A DNA stretch of 17,428 bases, from NCBI GenBank assembly GCA_030637945.1, contig DAOWFN010000039.1, positions 1 through 17,428 on the forward strand. Reading direction: 5' to 3'. Of the stretch, positions 7,440 to 15,109 are shown one piece after another. Both the position numbers and the translations under genes were made by a program. This DNA comes from Gammaproteobacteria bacterium. GTDB lineage: Bacteria; Pseudomonadota; Gammaproteobacteria; SZUA-229. Below the pieces are notes generated by a model. That model made no database searches. It had not been told where the DNA came from and worked only from the letters and a program-made list of their open reading frames with translations. Positions within the stretch are counted from its first letter, which is position 1, and the number at the start of each line of letters is the position of its first letter.

Positions 7440-8486
7440 ATGAACACGATGTATTGTTCACGATTATTTTCTATATTTTTATTAGCGTTGATTTGCCAGC
7501 AAAGTCAGGTTCATGCGTCTGCGGAATCTTACAATACTGGATGGCAGTTGAACATAGATAACAATGTTTTTAAAAGGTATATGAAAGATCGAGACTATAC
7601 TGGCGGTATAGCGTTTACCGCTACCGGCAGTCGAGCGCAATCAGGCTGGTTGAATATTGATCCTGTTCGCGGCTGGGTTTTTGATAATTTGCCGCTGTTC
7701 GATAATGATGCATCTGTTATAAAGAGACATAGCGTACAGTATGGCATGGTGTTGTTTACACCCGATGATATCAGTGCGACACAGCCAGTTTTAGATGACC
7801 GGCCTTTTGCGAGCCTGTTTTATATCAGCAATACCGAACTGATAGTGCATCCTTCAAGAGATAAAGCTTACCGCTCGGGTTTTACTATTGGACTGTTGGG
7901 CCTGGACTTGGCTGGTGATGTGCAGGCTACCTTGCATGAAATAATTGGTTCCGATGAGGCCAATGGCTGGGATAACCAGGTATCATCGGGCGGTGAACCG
8001 ACAGTTATGTTGACTTTATCCGTGCAGCAAAAACAATCTAACGCAGATAGTTATCAGCTGAGTACGCATCTAGAAGCTAATGCAGGATTTTCGACTGATA
8101 TCAATGCAGGATTAAACTGGCGTTGGGGCAGGCTAAATACACCGTGGTGGAGTTTTAATCCATCGCATCATGAGTACATCTCTTCAGCCGCAACCAGTGC
8201 CCGTGGAGTAACTGGCAGTAAACCAGAATTTTATGTTTTTGCCAGTGCCAATGTTAAGTATAGATTCTACAGTTCCCTATTGCAGGGTCAGTTTCGTGAT
8301 AGCGTCCACACTTTAGAAAATGACCAGATAGAACAATTGCTGGGTAGTGTCTCGACTGGTGTAACCAGGGAGTTTGGAGATAATCTTCGTGTCAGTTTGT
8401 TCGTACGTGGAGTCACTTCGGAGATAAAAGGACCGAATGCGCGTGAACTCTGGTGGGCCAGTCTGGTGATTAACCGCGCCTGGTAA
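7440..8486 (+). CDS. LpxR-like lipid A deacylase (DUF2219)
   Basis: About 348 residues from the ATG at 7440; TTG at 7401 would add 13 residues ahead of the signal peptide and is less likely. Signal sequence about 1-26 (cleavage near QVHASA). The N-terminal strand LNIDNNVF followed by DRDYTGG matches the LpxR opening, and LHEIIGSDEANGWDNQ matches the loop helix that carries the active site. Compared with remembered Salmonella LpxR residues: Thr34 = T54, Gln118 = Q162, His122 = H166 are kept; Asn9-Asp10 reads Asp40-Asn41; Glu128 reads D172 with Glu next to it. LpxR removes the 3'-acyloxyacyl group of lipid A at the outer face of the outer membrane, using calcium. The sequence ends in a barrel strand with C-terminal Trp. 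Activity is likely but not certain because of the altered residues. Confidence 0.82.
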   Translation: MNTMYCSRLFSIFLLALICQQSQVHASAESYNTGWQLNIDNNVFKRYMKDRDYTGGIAFTATGSRAQSGWLNIDPVRGWVFDNLPLFDNDASVIKRHSVQYGMVLFTPDDISATQPVLDDRPFASLFYISNTELIVHPSRDKAYRSGFTIGLLGLDLAGDVQATLHEIIGSDEANGWDNQVSSGGEPTVMLTLSVQQKQSNADSYQLSTHLEANAGFSTDINAGLNWRWGRLNTPWWSFNPSHHEYISSAATSARGVTGSKPEFYVFASANVKYRFYSSLLQGQFRDSVHTLENDQIEQLLGSVSTGVTREFGDNLRVSLFVRGVTSEIKGPNARELWWASLVINRAW

Positions 8487-8498
8487 ATATTGATTGTG

Positions 8499-8545
8499 TT
8501 TCATCGCGGTGCCTGTATGGATGTAGACATCGCAATGAAAGTTTT
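8499..8545. terminator. Stem-loop between convergent genes, probable bidirectional terminator
   Basis: TTTCATCGCGGTGCC (8499-8513) pairs with GACATCGCAATGAAA (8526-8540) as a 15-bp stem with two mismatches and one G-T pair, loop 12 bases, followed by GTTTT. It sits in the 66-bp gap between the LpxR-like gene and the glutaminase gene, which converge. The T run is short, so efficiency is uncertain. Confidence 0.5.
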
Positions 8546-8552
8546 AATGTTG

Positions 8553-9584
8553 CTATTGGTTATACGGATTCAAGCCCAGCTCTTCAATAATATAAGATGC
8601 TGCAAGCTGTCCTTTAACACTGTTTCCTATACTATCTAACGGTGGTGCGAAAACACCTATCGCCAACTTACCGGGAATCACTGCAACGATACCACCGCCA
8701 ACACCACTTTTTGCTGGTGTGCCAGTGTTATATAGCCAGTCACCTGCCCCGTCATATAGGCCAGCAGTCGCCATTAAAGCTAATACGTGTTGAGGATATT
8801 GCGGATCGATAACTTTCTTATTGGTTACCGGGTTAACACCATGGTTAGCCAGAGTTGAACCCATGACTGCAAGATCATGGGCGGAAACATTAACCGAACA
8901 TTGTTTGGTATAAATGGTTGTGCTTTCTAACGGGTCAGCGTACATGCGGCCGTAGGCATCGAGTAATTTTGAAATAGCCTGGTTACGTTTGTTGTCATTT
9001 ACTTCAGACTGGTAGACCTTGTTATTAAAGTCCAGTTTACGACCGGCGAAGTCATCCATATTGGTTTTGATCGTTTCCCAGCGTTGAGCTCCATTCTTAG
9101 CTTCTATCAAGCTGGTGCTGGCAATCGCGCCTGCATTAACAAATGGGTTAGCTGCACGTGCAGGTTGCTGTTCGATAGCGATAATAGAGTTAAATGCCAG
9201 GCCAGTCGCAGAAGCACCTATTTTATCCTGTACAGCTTTTGCGCCGTGCTGTTGCATTGCTTTAGCAGCGGTAAAGACTTTAGAAATTGATTGAATAGAG
9301 AACTCAGATTTGTAATCGCCAACTTCATAAATTTTTCCATCAACTGTGACGATGGTTATACCAAATAAGTTTGAATCAACCTCGGCTAGAGCTTTGATGT
9401 AATCGGCGTTTTTTCCGTCTTTATTATTTTTGAATTTTTCATGCGCGGCGTTTAAAACTTTGTTTATGTTTGCTTCGCTGAGCTTGCTGCCTGAGGCATC
9501 AAGTGCGTAAGCTGTGTTGAATGAAAATATTAGCAGTAAGCTGAATATTGTGATCGTGAGTTTAGTTAAGCTGGTGTGTTTCAT
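8553..9584 (-). CDS. glsA: Glutaminase A with signal peptide (exported)
   Basis: A 343-residue serine-dependent beta-lactamase-fold glutaminase, hydrolysing L-glutamine to L-glutamate and ammonia. Catalytic S99-x-x-K102 lies in FSIQSISKVF; the other family segments are present in order: the NPFVNAGAIAS block, KLLDAYGRMYADPLESTTIYTKQCS, LMATAGLYDGAGDW and the C-terminal PAKSGVGGGIVAVIPGKLAIG. Typical cytoplasmic glutaminases are about 305-310 residues. This one has about 27 extra N-terminal residues that form a clear Sec signal (KLTITIFSLLLIFSFNTAYA), so it is expected in the periplasm. AGGAG eight bases upstream of the ATG supports the start. It lies 104 bp downstream of the OprD-like porin gene on the same strand, with a REP-like element between. 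Confidence 0.93.
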   Translation of the reverse strand: MKHTSLTKLTITIFSLLLIFSFNTAYALDASGSKLSEANINKVLNAAHEKFKNNKDGKNADYIKALAEVDSNLFGITIVTVDGKIYEVGDYKSEFSIQSISKVFTAAKAMQQHGAKAVQDKIGASATGLAFNSIIAIEQQPARAANPFVNAGAIASTSLIEAKNGAQRWETIKTNMDDFAGRKLDFNNKVYQSEVNDNKRNQAISKLLDAYGRMYADPLESTTIYTKQCSVNVSAHDLAVMGSTLANHGVNPVTNKKVIDPQYPQHVLALMATAGLYDGAGDWLYNTGTPAKSGVGGGIVAVIPGKLAIGVFAPPLDSIGNSVKGQLAASYIIEELGLNPYNQ

Positions 9585-9613
9585 GATGTTAGCTCCTGAT
9601 AATAATTATATAT

Positions 9614-9688
9614 ACTGTAGGTGCGAATTTATTCGCACAGCGGTGCCAATATAAGCGCGTATTGTACGAATGAATTCGCACCTACATA
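9614..9688. repeat. REP-like double palindrome between porin and glutaminase genes
   Basis: TGTAGGTGCGAATT (9616-9629) is a perfect 14-bp inverted match to AATTCGCACCTACA (9673-9686). Each arm is also a hairpin: GTGCGAAT-TT-ATTCGCAC (9621-9638) perfect, and GTACGAAT-GA-ATTCGCAC (9664-9681) with one mismatch. The overall design, two inverted palindromes about 25 bp apart, is that of a REP pair or BIME. The core GGTGCGAAT(T/G)(A/T)ATTCGCACC resembles palindromes scattered through many gammaproteobacterial genomes. The element begins 30 bp before the glutaminase start and runs to two bases from the porin stop, so it sits in the intercistronic mRNA and could stabilise or attenuate expression. Confidence 0.75.
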
Positions 9689-11002
9689 TTAGAACTTATA
9701 GCCACCGATCAAACGAATCGCGTCGGTCGGGTTTTCCTTCTCTATATTATGTCGCTCAAAGGTGGCATTAAAATAGCCGGTATTGAGGAAGTTATAGCTT
9801 ATCTGTAAGCCGATCATCTCCATCGAATCTTGAGGAGTGCCGACAGAGGAGATGGAGCGAGTCGGATCAAGGTCAAAGAAGGTGTAACGCAGTTTTATAA
9901 CCGTATTGTCCACGCCAGCCTTAGATAAGTCATATCCACCTTGAACCTTATAGGAAGATGCGTTTCTCAGGTCGCCTGCTTCAAAGAAGTGAAAGATCAT
10001 ACCGTTGGCAAAATAGGGATAGCCACCCCAGGCCCCCAGAGTAGAACCGGTTCCCGGACCATCGCTGTATTTTGAAATACCGGTGGCAAAAGAAAAACCG
10101 TTATCCATGTTACCGTCGTATTTGATCGAATACAGGCTGTAGTTGATTTCAGTGGCACTGGTTTTTAATTTACCAACCTGTGACCAGTTGATAAACTGCA
10201 AGCCAAAGTCGTCGTTATATTTATTGTTACCGTTTTTAAAGTTGTATTGCCCGAACAGCATGTTGTACAGATCCTGTGCATAATACTCCCATACCTGGCC
10301 GTGATGTTTCTCACCATTATATTCGGCTGCTAAATAATAAACGCCTTTGCCATCAGCCTGGTCTTTATTGATCTGCGGCACAAAACTGGCATCAGACATG
10401 GTATGGAATTCGGTACCGTTTTCGCCACTGTCCCAGACACCGGACATCTTGTTAAAATAACCGATATGTAATCTATGGTTATTTAAGTATGTATTGGTAT
10501 ATTTGACGATTTCAAAACTGTTGCCTAGCATGTACCAGTCATCGAAATCGATCATCGGGGTGACGATTTCGTTGCGGCCTATCATGGCATTGTGTGCTTC
10601 TTCTTCGTATTCAAGATAAAACTCCTGAAGGATGACAAATGATTCTTCATCAGTTGGGTCGAACACGAAGTTTCTTGACTGTTTGCCTTCTTCGTTGATG
10701 CCGAAGTCGGTGGCACCGGCAACCGTTATCTTTGCATTAAACCCGTTATAGTCTGGCGTCTGTAATGAGAGCTTTGGTATGACATAAAAACCTTCTGAGT
10801 CTTTATGCCCTTTATTGATTGTTGGGTCACCACCTGGATTACCGTAATCGTATGATACCCAGCCGGCACGTTCATCTCCAGATAGTGTAAAACCGTTTAT
10901 ATCGACGGCGTTGGCGAAATCAGCAACGTTGATAATGAATAAGGCAGCAATTATATTGAGAGTTGTTTTCTTAGTGGCGAATGTAGCGACTAATTCCTTC
11001 AT
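9689..11002 (-). CDS. OprD-like outer-membrane porin
   Basis: 437 residues from the ATG at 11002; an upstream ATG at 11032 would add ten residues. The internal ATG is preferred because CAGGAC lies about ten bases before it and it gives a regular signal peptide (KKTTLNIIAALFIINVADFANA). The mature protein starts VDINGFTLSGDERAGWVSYDYGN. The central segment AMIGRNEIVTPMIDFDDWYML, then NSFEIVKYTNTYLNNHRLHIGYFNK, follows the OprD pattern of a conserved channel entrance and the next strands. The C-terminus is a barrel strand ending in GGYKF. OprD-family porins usually pass basic amino acids, small peptides or carboxylates; the substrate here is not readable. It is first in a unit with the glutaminase, which points to amino compounds. 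Confidence 0.75.
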   Translation of the reverse strand: MKELVATFATKKTTLNIIAALFIINVADFANAVDINGFTLSGDERAGWVSYDYGNPGGDPTINKGHKDSEGFYVIPKLSLQTPDYNGFNAKITVAGATDFGINEEGKQSRNFVFDPTDEESFVILQEFYLEYEEEAHNAMIGRNEIVTPMIDFDDWYMLGNSFEIVKYTNTYLNNHRLHIGYFNKMSGVWDSGENGTEFHTMSDASFVPQINKDQADGKGVYYLAAEYNGEKHHGQVWEYYAQDLYNMLFGQYNFKNGNNKYNDDFGLQFINWSQVGKLKTSATEINYSLYSIKYDGNMDNGFSFATGISKYSDGPGTGSTLGAWGGYPYFANGMIFHFFEAGDLRNASSYKVQGGYDLSKAGVDNTVIKLRYTFFDLDPTRSISSVGTPQDSMEMIGLQISYNFLNTGYFNATFERHNIEKENPTDAIRLIGGYKF

Positions 11003-11161
11003 TATTATTATGTCCTGATGGCCTGAAAGCATGTCTAGAATTACAGATTATATGAATAATATCAATACCTTTGCTTTTGCTTAGGTTTATGGTGATAAGT
11101 CAGAAAAAACAGACGGTTAGCTTCATCCTGTATGCGAGTGCCTTGCTGAAGGTGTATCGGC

Positions 11162-11167
11162 TATAAT
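11162..11167 (+). promoter_or_regulatory. Candidate -10 box for the small barrel gene
   Basis: A perfect TATAAT lies 36 bp before the ATG at 11204. A clear -35 box is missing: TTGCTG at 11143-11148 is only 13 bp away, and the position 17 bp upstream reads TGCCTT. The promoter is therefore probable but may need an activator. The 11003-11191 gap otherwise shows no gene. Confidence 0.4.
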
Positions 11168-11203
11168 TCGCGTCACTAAATCTCTTATTTATTGGTAAAC
11201 ATT

Positions 11204-11650
11204 ATGCAAATATTCAAAACAGTGGCATTGAGCTTTGTTGGTGCTCTTATGATTTTCGGTACGGTTCAAGCGGCAGAATCTACTGAGAAAAATGCTCTGA
11301 GTGGAATGAGACTGGGTTTCGGTTTTGATCAAGGCTTCAGTGTAGTAGGTGCTATGGGCAATTTCTACGGTGCCCTCGGTGATGATGGTGCCGCGCTTGA
11401 TTACATTTTTGTGAAGAAAAAGCTGAACGAAGCCAATCCTAATAAACTTTACCTGTTTGTTGGCGGTGGTGGTTTCGTCGAATGGGACGGTGATTGGGGT
11501 GCGCGTTTGCCTATCGGTGCTGAGCTTTACTTTGCTAAAAATCTGGATGCATATGCTGCAGCCATTCCAAGACTTCGATTTAATAATAATAAAAATGATA
11601 ATACTGACTTTGGTTTAGATTTTGCTATTGGTGTACGTTACCAGTTTTAA
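11204..11650 (+). CDS. Small exported beta-barrel protein of unknown function
   Basis: 148 residues from the ATG at 11204; a TTG four codons earlier is the only alternative. Signal peptide about 1-23 (cleavage near GTVQAAES). The mature protein of about 125 residues has alternating strands: MRLGFGFDQGFSVVGAMGNF, ALDYIFVKKKL, KLYLFVGGGGFVEWDG, ARLPIGAELYFAK, AYAAAIPRLRFN and a final DFAIGVRYQF with C-terminal Phe. Six to eight strands fit a small OmpX/OmpW-size barrel. The glycine-rich VGGGG strand followed by a 'LPIGAEL' strand is like small barrel proteins filed under broad domain names, but no specific family could be recognised. It is monocistronic: its own -10 box before it and a strong terminator after it. 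Confidence 0.65.
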   Translation: MQIFKTVALSFVGALMIFGTVQAAESTEKNALSGMRLGFGFDQGFSVVGAMGNFYGALGDDGAALDYIFVKKKLNEANPNKLYLFVGGGGFVEWDGDWGARLPIGAELYFAKNLDAYAAAIPRLRFNNNKNDNTDFGLDFAIGVRYQF

Positions 11651-11695
11651 AATAGTCAGCTTCAAAGGATTGGTTTAATCATTGCGGTTCTATAG

Positions 11696-11747
11696 AAGGG
11701 CGGCTACATACAATATTTGATTTACTTGTATGTAGCCGCCTTTTTTT
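11696..11747 (+). terminator. Strong intrinsic terminator
   Basis: GGCGGCTACATACAA (11699-11713) pairs perfectly with TTGTATGTAGCCGCC (11726-11740), loop 12 bases, followed by seven T residues (11741-11747). Bases AAG before the stem can extend pairing into the T run. It lies 46 bp after the small barrel gene. The mirrored A residues are few, so it probably acts in one direction. It also isolates the downstream export operon from readthrough. Confidence 0.9.
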
Positions 11748-11860
11748 GATTTATTAATTCAATATAAAAATAGTATTCACCTTTTTAAATGCATGATGTA
11801 TCTGGCTATTTGATTAAGACTGCAATAAAGTAATTAAAAAATAATAATGGAGTGAAAGCT

Positions 11861-12940
11861 ATGAGTGATTCTGCCACCTCAAATCAATCAACATTTACAC
11901 AAGATTTTATCGAAGCAGTCATCAGAATTGGCTTACTGCTTTTATTGGCAAGCTGGTGTTTTAAAATTATCACTCCTTTTATCGTACCGGTGATGTGGGG
12001 CATCATAATAGCGGTTGCCATTTATCCACTTTTTTGCAAATTAAAGAATATGTTAGGTGGTCGCAATAAATTAGCGACTACTGTATATACGTTGGTTACT
12101 CTGGCGTGTTTGATTACACCAACAGTGATGATTTCTGATTCGATACTTGAAACCAGTAGTGGTATCACAGAGCGGTATGAAGCGGGTACCTTAGAAATTC
12201 CTCCTCCTGATGAAAGTGTAAAAGAATGGCCGCTCATCGGTGAAAAAACACACAGTTTCTGGACGCAAGCTTCTGAAAACCTTGAAGAAACTTTAAAAAA
12301 ATACGAGGCAGAGGTCAAAAAAGTAGGTAAGTCGATTGTTTCTGCTGCGGCAGGTGCTGCGGGTACGATTCTACAGTTTGTTATTTCTATCATTATTTCA
12401 GGTATTTTGATGGCAAATGCAGCCGGTGCTTACGAAGTGACGATTAAGATTTTTTCTCGGCTGACAGATAATAAGGCCGGTGAGTCTTTTGCAAATCTGT
12501 CAAGAGATACCATTCGCAGTGTCGCCCAAGGTGTGCTTGGAGTAGCGATGATTCAAGCGGTATTGTCAGCGATTGGCATGGCGGTAATGGGTGTGCCAGC
12601 ATGGGGTCTATGGACAATATTAATTTTGGTATTAGCGATTGCGCAGTTACCGCCCATTCTAGTGCTCGGTTTCGTCTGTGCTTATGTGTTCTCGGTCGCA
12701 GACACAACACCAGCCGTTATATTCCTGATCTATAGCATTATCGTGAGTAGCAGTGATGCATTTTTAAAGCCTCTATTTCTCGGGCGTGGAATGAAGATTC
12801 CAATGTTAGTGATATTGCTTGGTGCAATCGGTGGCATGATGATGTCTGGCATTATCGGTTTATTTGTCGGTGCAATTGTCCTTGCACTGGGTTATGAGTT
12901 GTTTATGGCATGGCTTAATAAAGAAATCGTCAGTCAATAA
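11861..12940 (+). CDS. AI-2E family transporter / PerM-like permease
   Basis: 359 residues from the ATG at 11861; GTG at 11852 is in frame, but GGAG (11849-11852) placed eight bases before the ATG decides for the latter. Hydrophobic helices near 23-65 and 70-95 are followed by a long polar region (about 100-150, with a lysine/glutamate-rich helix), then helices at about 160-190, 225-280 and 285-350. This 2+1+5-like topology and the closing 'FLGRGMKIPMLVILLGAIGG' segment are the signature of the AI-2E/PerM (UPF0118) family. The family name comes from E. coli TqsA; most members do not handle AI-2, and several are linked to ion or sodium export. First gene of a four-gene operon; the next gene starts 14 bases later. 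Inner membrane. Confidence 0.9.
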   Translation: MSDSATSNQSTFTQDFIEAVIRIGLLLLLASWCFKIITPFIVPVMWGIIIAVAIYPLFCKLKNMLGGRNKLATTVYTLVTLACLITPTVMISDSILETSSGITERYEAGTLEIPPPDESVKEWPLIGEKTHSFWTQASENLEETLKKYEAEVKKVGKSIVSAAAGAAGTILQFVISIIISGILMANAAGAYEVTIKIFSRLTDNKAGESFANLSRDTIRSVAQGVLGVAMIQAVLSAIGMAVMGVPAWGLWTILILVLAIAQLPPILVLGFVCAYVFSVADTTPAVIFLIYSIIVSSSDAFLKPLFLGRGMKIPMLVILLGAIGGMMMSGIIGLFVGAIVLALGYELFMAWLNKEIVSQ

Positions 12941-12954
12941 TTTAGGGAAAAATC

Positions 12955-14067
12955 ATGTCAGAAGCCAAAGAAAATAATAATACTAAAGAAAAATCTGCTG
13001 AAAACACCAATGACCCGGTTAAACGTATCACACGTATCGCTTTAGTTGTTATCGCTGTTGTATTTGCCTGGTATGTTGTTGCCGACAGGCTTGCGCCGTG
13101 GACTGATCAGGCGAGGGTGCAGGCGTATGTTGTGCCAATCGTTTCACAAGTGTCCGGACGAGTGATCGAAATCAATGTTGGCAAAGATCAGGAGGTTCAA
13201 CAGGGCGATGTATTATTGAAAATAGATCCAGCCGATTACCAGCTTGCTGTGGATAATGCTGAAACAGAGTTAGAACTTGCGGGGCAGGATATCGGTGCGG
13301 GAACAGCATCTGTAGCGACTGCGCAGGCAAAAGTTGTTGAAGCAAATGCAAACGTTGAACATTTTAAGGCTCAGGGTAAACGAGTTTTCGAATTAGAGAA
13401 AAAGCAAATTTATTCCAGAGCGCAGGGCGATAAAGCAAGAGCTGCTATCGTTCAGGCAGATGCACAGTTAGCGAGTGCAAAGTCAGAACTCGAAAAAGCA
13501 AAACAGGCATTGGGTGTGAAAGGAGATGATAATCCCAAACTGCGTTCTGCTCTTGCGAAGCTTAAAAAGGCGCAGATCGATTTAGCGCGAACCACTATCC
13601 TTGCGCCATCACATGGTGGTATTACAAACCTGAAGATTGATGATGGCCATTATGCCAGCGTCGGTTCACCATTGATGACTTTTATTGAAGTAGATAACGT
13701 CTGGATAAAAGCCAATCTACGTGAAAATAGTATCGCTAATGTAAAAGAGGGAACGCCGGTCGATTTTATTCTTGATTCAGCACCGGGCAGGATTTTTCAT
13801 GGCAAAGTTAGCAGTATGGGGTTTGCCGTAAGTCATGAAAAGGGTGGAGCTATTGGTGACCTTGAAACGATAGAAAATAGTGCAGGCTGGTTACGTGATG
13901 CACAACGATTCCCGGTTTATGTAAGCTTTGATGTTGAAACGACAAGAGGTCTGTTACGTTTAGGTGGTCAAGCTGATGTGCAGTTTTATTCGACAGACAA
14001 TTGGTTTATCAATTCACTTGGTTGGGTCTGGATACGTATCTTAAGCTGGATGTCATTTGTTTACTAA
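12955..14067 (+). CDS. HlyD/EmrA-type membrane fusion protein
   Basis: 370 residues. A charged cytoplasmic N-terminus (1-24) precedes one membrane anchor (about 25-44, IALVVIAVVFAWYVVA). Next come a beta strand with QAYVVPIVSQVSGRVIEINV and the lipoyl-like half-motif VQQGDVLLKIDPADYQ (about 57-88). A long helical hairpin spans about 90-205, and the second lipoyl half follows with 'TTILAPSHGGITNLKIDDGHYASVGSPL'. The beta-barrel domain covers about 240-345. This is the periplasmic adaptor that connects an inner-membrane pump to an outer-membrane channel, as EmrA, AaeA or YibH do. AGGGA before the ATG supports the start. The next gene encodes its likely inner-membrane partner (DUF2955), seven bases on. 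The C-terminal residues 345-370 are unusually aromatic and hydrophobic (WFINSLGWVWIRILSW), possibly a second membrane contact. Confidence 0.92.
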   Translation: MSEAKENNNTKEKSAENTNDPVKRITRIALVVIAVVFAWYVVADRLAPWTDQARVQAYVVPIVSQVSGRVIEINVGKDQEVQQGDVLLKIDPADYQLAVDNAETELELAGQDIGAGTASVATAQAKVVEANANVEHFKAQGKRVFELEKKQIYSRAQGDKARAAIVQADAQLASAKSELEKAKQALGVKGDDNPKLRSALAKLKKAQIDLARTTILAPSHGGITNLKIDDGHYASVGSPLMTFIEVDNVWIKANLRENSIANVKEGTPVDFILDSAPGRIFHGKVSSMGFAVSHEKGGAIGDLETIENSAGWLRDAQRFPVYVSFDVETTRGLLRLGGQADVQFYSTDNWFINSLGWVWIRILSWMSFVY

Positions 14068-14073
14068 GATACT

Positions 14074-15102
14074 TTGTTGTTAACAAGCCCACAACATAGA
14101 CGAACGTTACGCTATGGCGTTGGTGTAACTATTGCTGCCGCACTGGCTTTTGGTATTGCCTGGCCGTTGTCTTTTCTGTTTCCAGTATTGTCGGCTGTTT
14201 TTTTAGCGTTGCCTTTGCCAAAACTAACATTGAAGCAAGGTCTGCGAAATATGCGTGATACGCTTTTTGCATTCGGTGTTGGTTTTATATTTACTCAATT
14301 TATACTTCCGTTCCCGATTATCTATGTGCCATTACTGGCGATTGCGCTCTTTCAAACCTACTACCATTTAAACCGTGGTGGTTCGTTCTGGTTGGTATTA
14401 ATGTTATTAATATGTCTATTGCTCATGCCTATGCTGGCAGGTTTGAATGAAGGTCTTGCTATCGGCGTTATATCGGGGCTGGTCGGGTCTAGCTGGTTGA
14501 CAATCTGTTTGCTGTGGGTTGCGCATTATATTGTCCCCGATGCACCAGGTGGTCCGGCGATGCCAAAATCACCCGGGTTTCAACCTGTCTACTCCTGGCC
14601 GGCTGCTGAGTTGGCGTTGAAGAGTACTGTTGTAGTACTCCCGATAGCGATCGTATTTATCGCTAATAACTGGACCAGTCAGATATTAGTCATGGTGTTT
14701 GCTGCAATCTTCACTCTGTCTCCCAATCTGGATAAAGGTAAAGAGGCAGGGATGAATTCAATCAAGTCGACACTGATCGGAGGTGGTATAGCTTTTTTCG
14801 TTTACTGGGCACTGGTCGCCGTACCTGAGTATCACTTTTTAGTTCTCCTTATGTTCATCGCTAGTATTGGTTTTGGTAGGGCGATAAACTCCGGTAAGCC
14901 GATTGCAAAATACCTGCCTTCAGCAATGGTGGCTATGATTATATTGGTTAATAGCAGCCTGGCTGAAGGTGCAGGTTTTTCTGAAAACTTTGTACTGCGT
15001 ATTCTCTTTATTTCGATGGCGTCGATATATGTGGTTATAGCATTAAAAGTGCTTAATGCGTTTTGGCCACAACCGGTAACTGCTGAGGTTGTTAGTTCTT
15101 AA
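14074..15102 (+). CDS. DUF2955 / FUSC-like inner-membrane transport protein
   Basis: 342 residues with about ten hydrophobic helices in two similar halves: about 13-45, 60-80, 82-97, 104-122, 126-150 and again 180-200, 202-215, 230-250, 254-268, 285-320. The order of short helices and the pattern 'RYGVGVTIAAALAFGIAWPLSFLFPVLSAVFLALPLPK' in split form are typical of DUF2955, the FUSC/AaeB relative encoded next to HlyD proteins. No ATG is available near the N-terminus. TTG at 14074 is the only reasonable start, six bases after the previous stop, with only a weak ribosome-binding site, so translation is probably coupled. Role: the inner-membrane component of an export system for aromatic acids or other small toxic compounds, by analogy with AaeAB. 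No outer-membrane channel gene is present nearby. Confidence 0.82.
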   Translation: MLLTSPQHRRTLRYGVGVTIAAALAFGIAWPLSFLFPVLSAVFLALPLPKLTLKQGLRNMRDTLFAFGVGFIFTQFILPFPIIYVPLLAIALFQTYYHLNRGGSFWLVLMLLICLLLMPMLAGLNEGLAIGVISGLVGSSWLTICLLWVAHYIVPDAPGGPAMPKSPGFQPVYSWPAAELALKSTVVVLPIAIVFIANNWTSQILVMVFAAIFTLSPNLDKGKEAGMNSIKSTLIGGGIAFFVYWALVAVPEYHFLVLLMFIASIGFGRAINSGKPIAKYLPSAMVAMIILVNSSLAEGAGFSENFVLRILFISMASIYVVIALKVLNAFWPQPVTAEVVSS

Positions 15103-15109
15103 TTTTATT

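Noticed and set aside
9616..9686. Start of a CRISPR array
   Set aside because: Only two palindromes, inverted with respect to each other and not direct repeats with spacers; the design is that of a REP pair.
11052..11065. ATGAA-TAAT-ATCAA in the porin/small-barrel divergent region as an FNR-like site
   Set aside because: Only eight of ten positions match, the region is AT-rich, and the spacing to the TATAAT at 11162 is about 100 bp, which is not a known activation distance.
11861..12940. Quorum-signal (AI-2) exporter
   Set aside because: The family name rests on one member, E. coli TqsA. No lux-type gene is near, and the sequence does not distinguish AI-2 export from other activities of this family.
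13000..14067. Type I secretion adaptor for protein toxins
   Set aside because: No ABC transporter or toxin gene is adjacent. The partner is a DUF2955 protein, as in small-molecule efflux systems.
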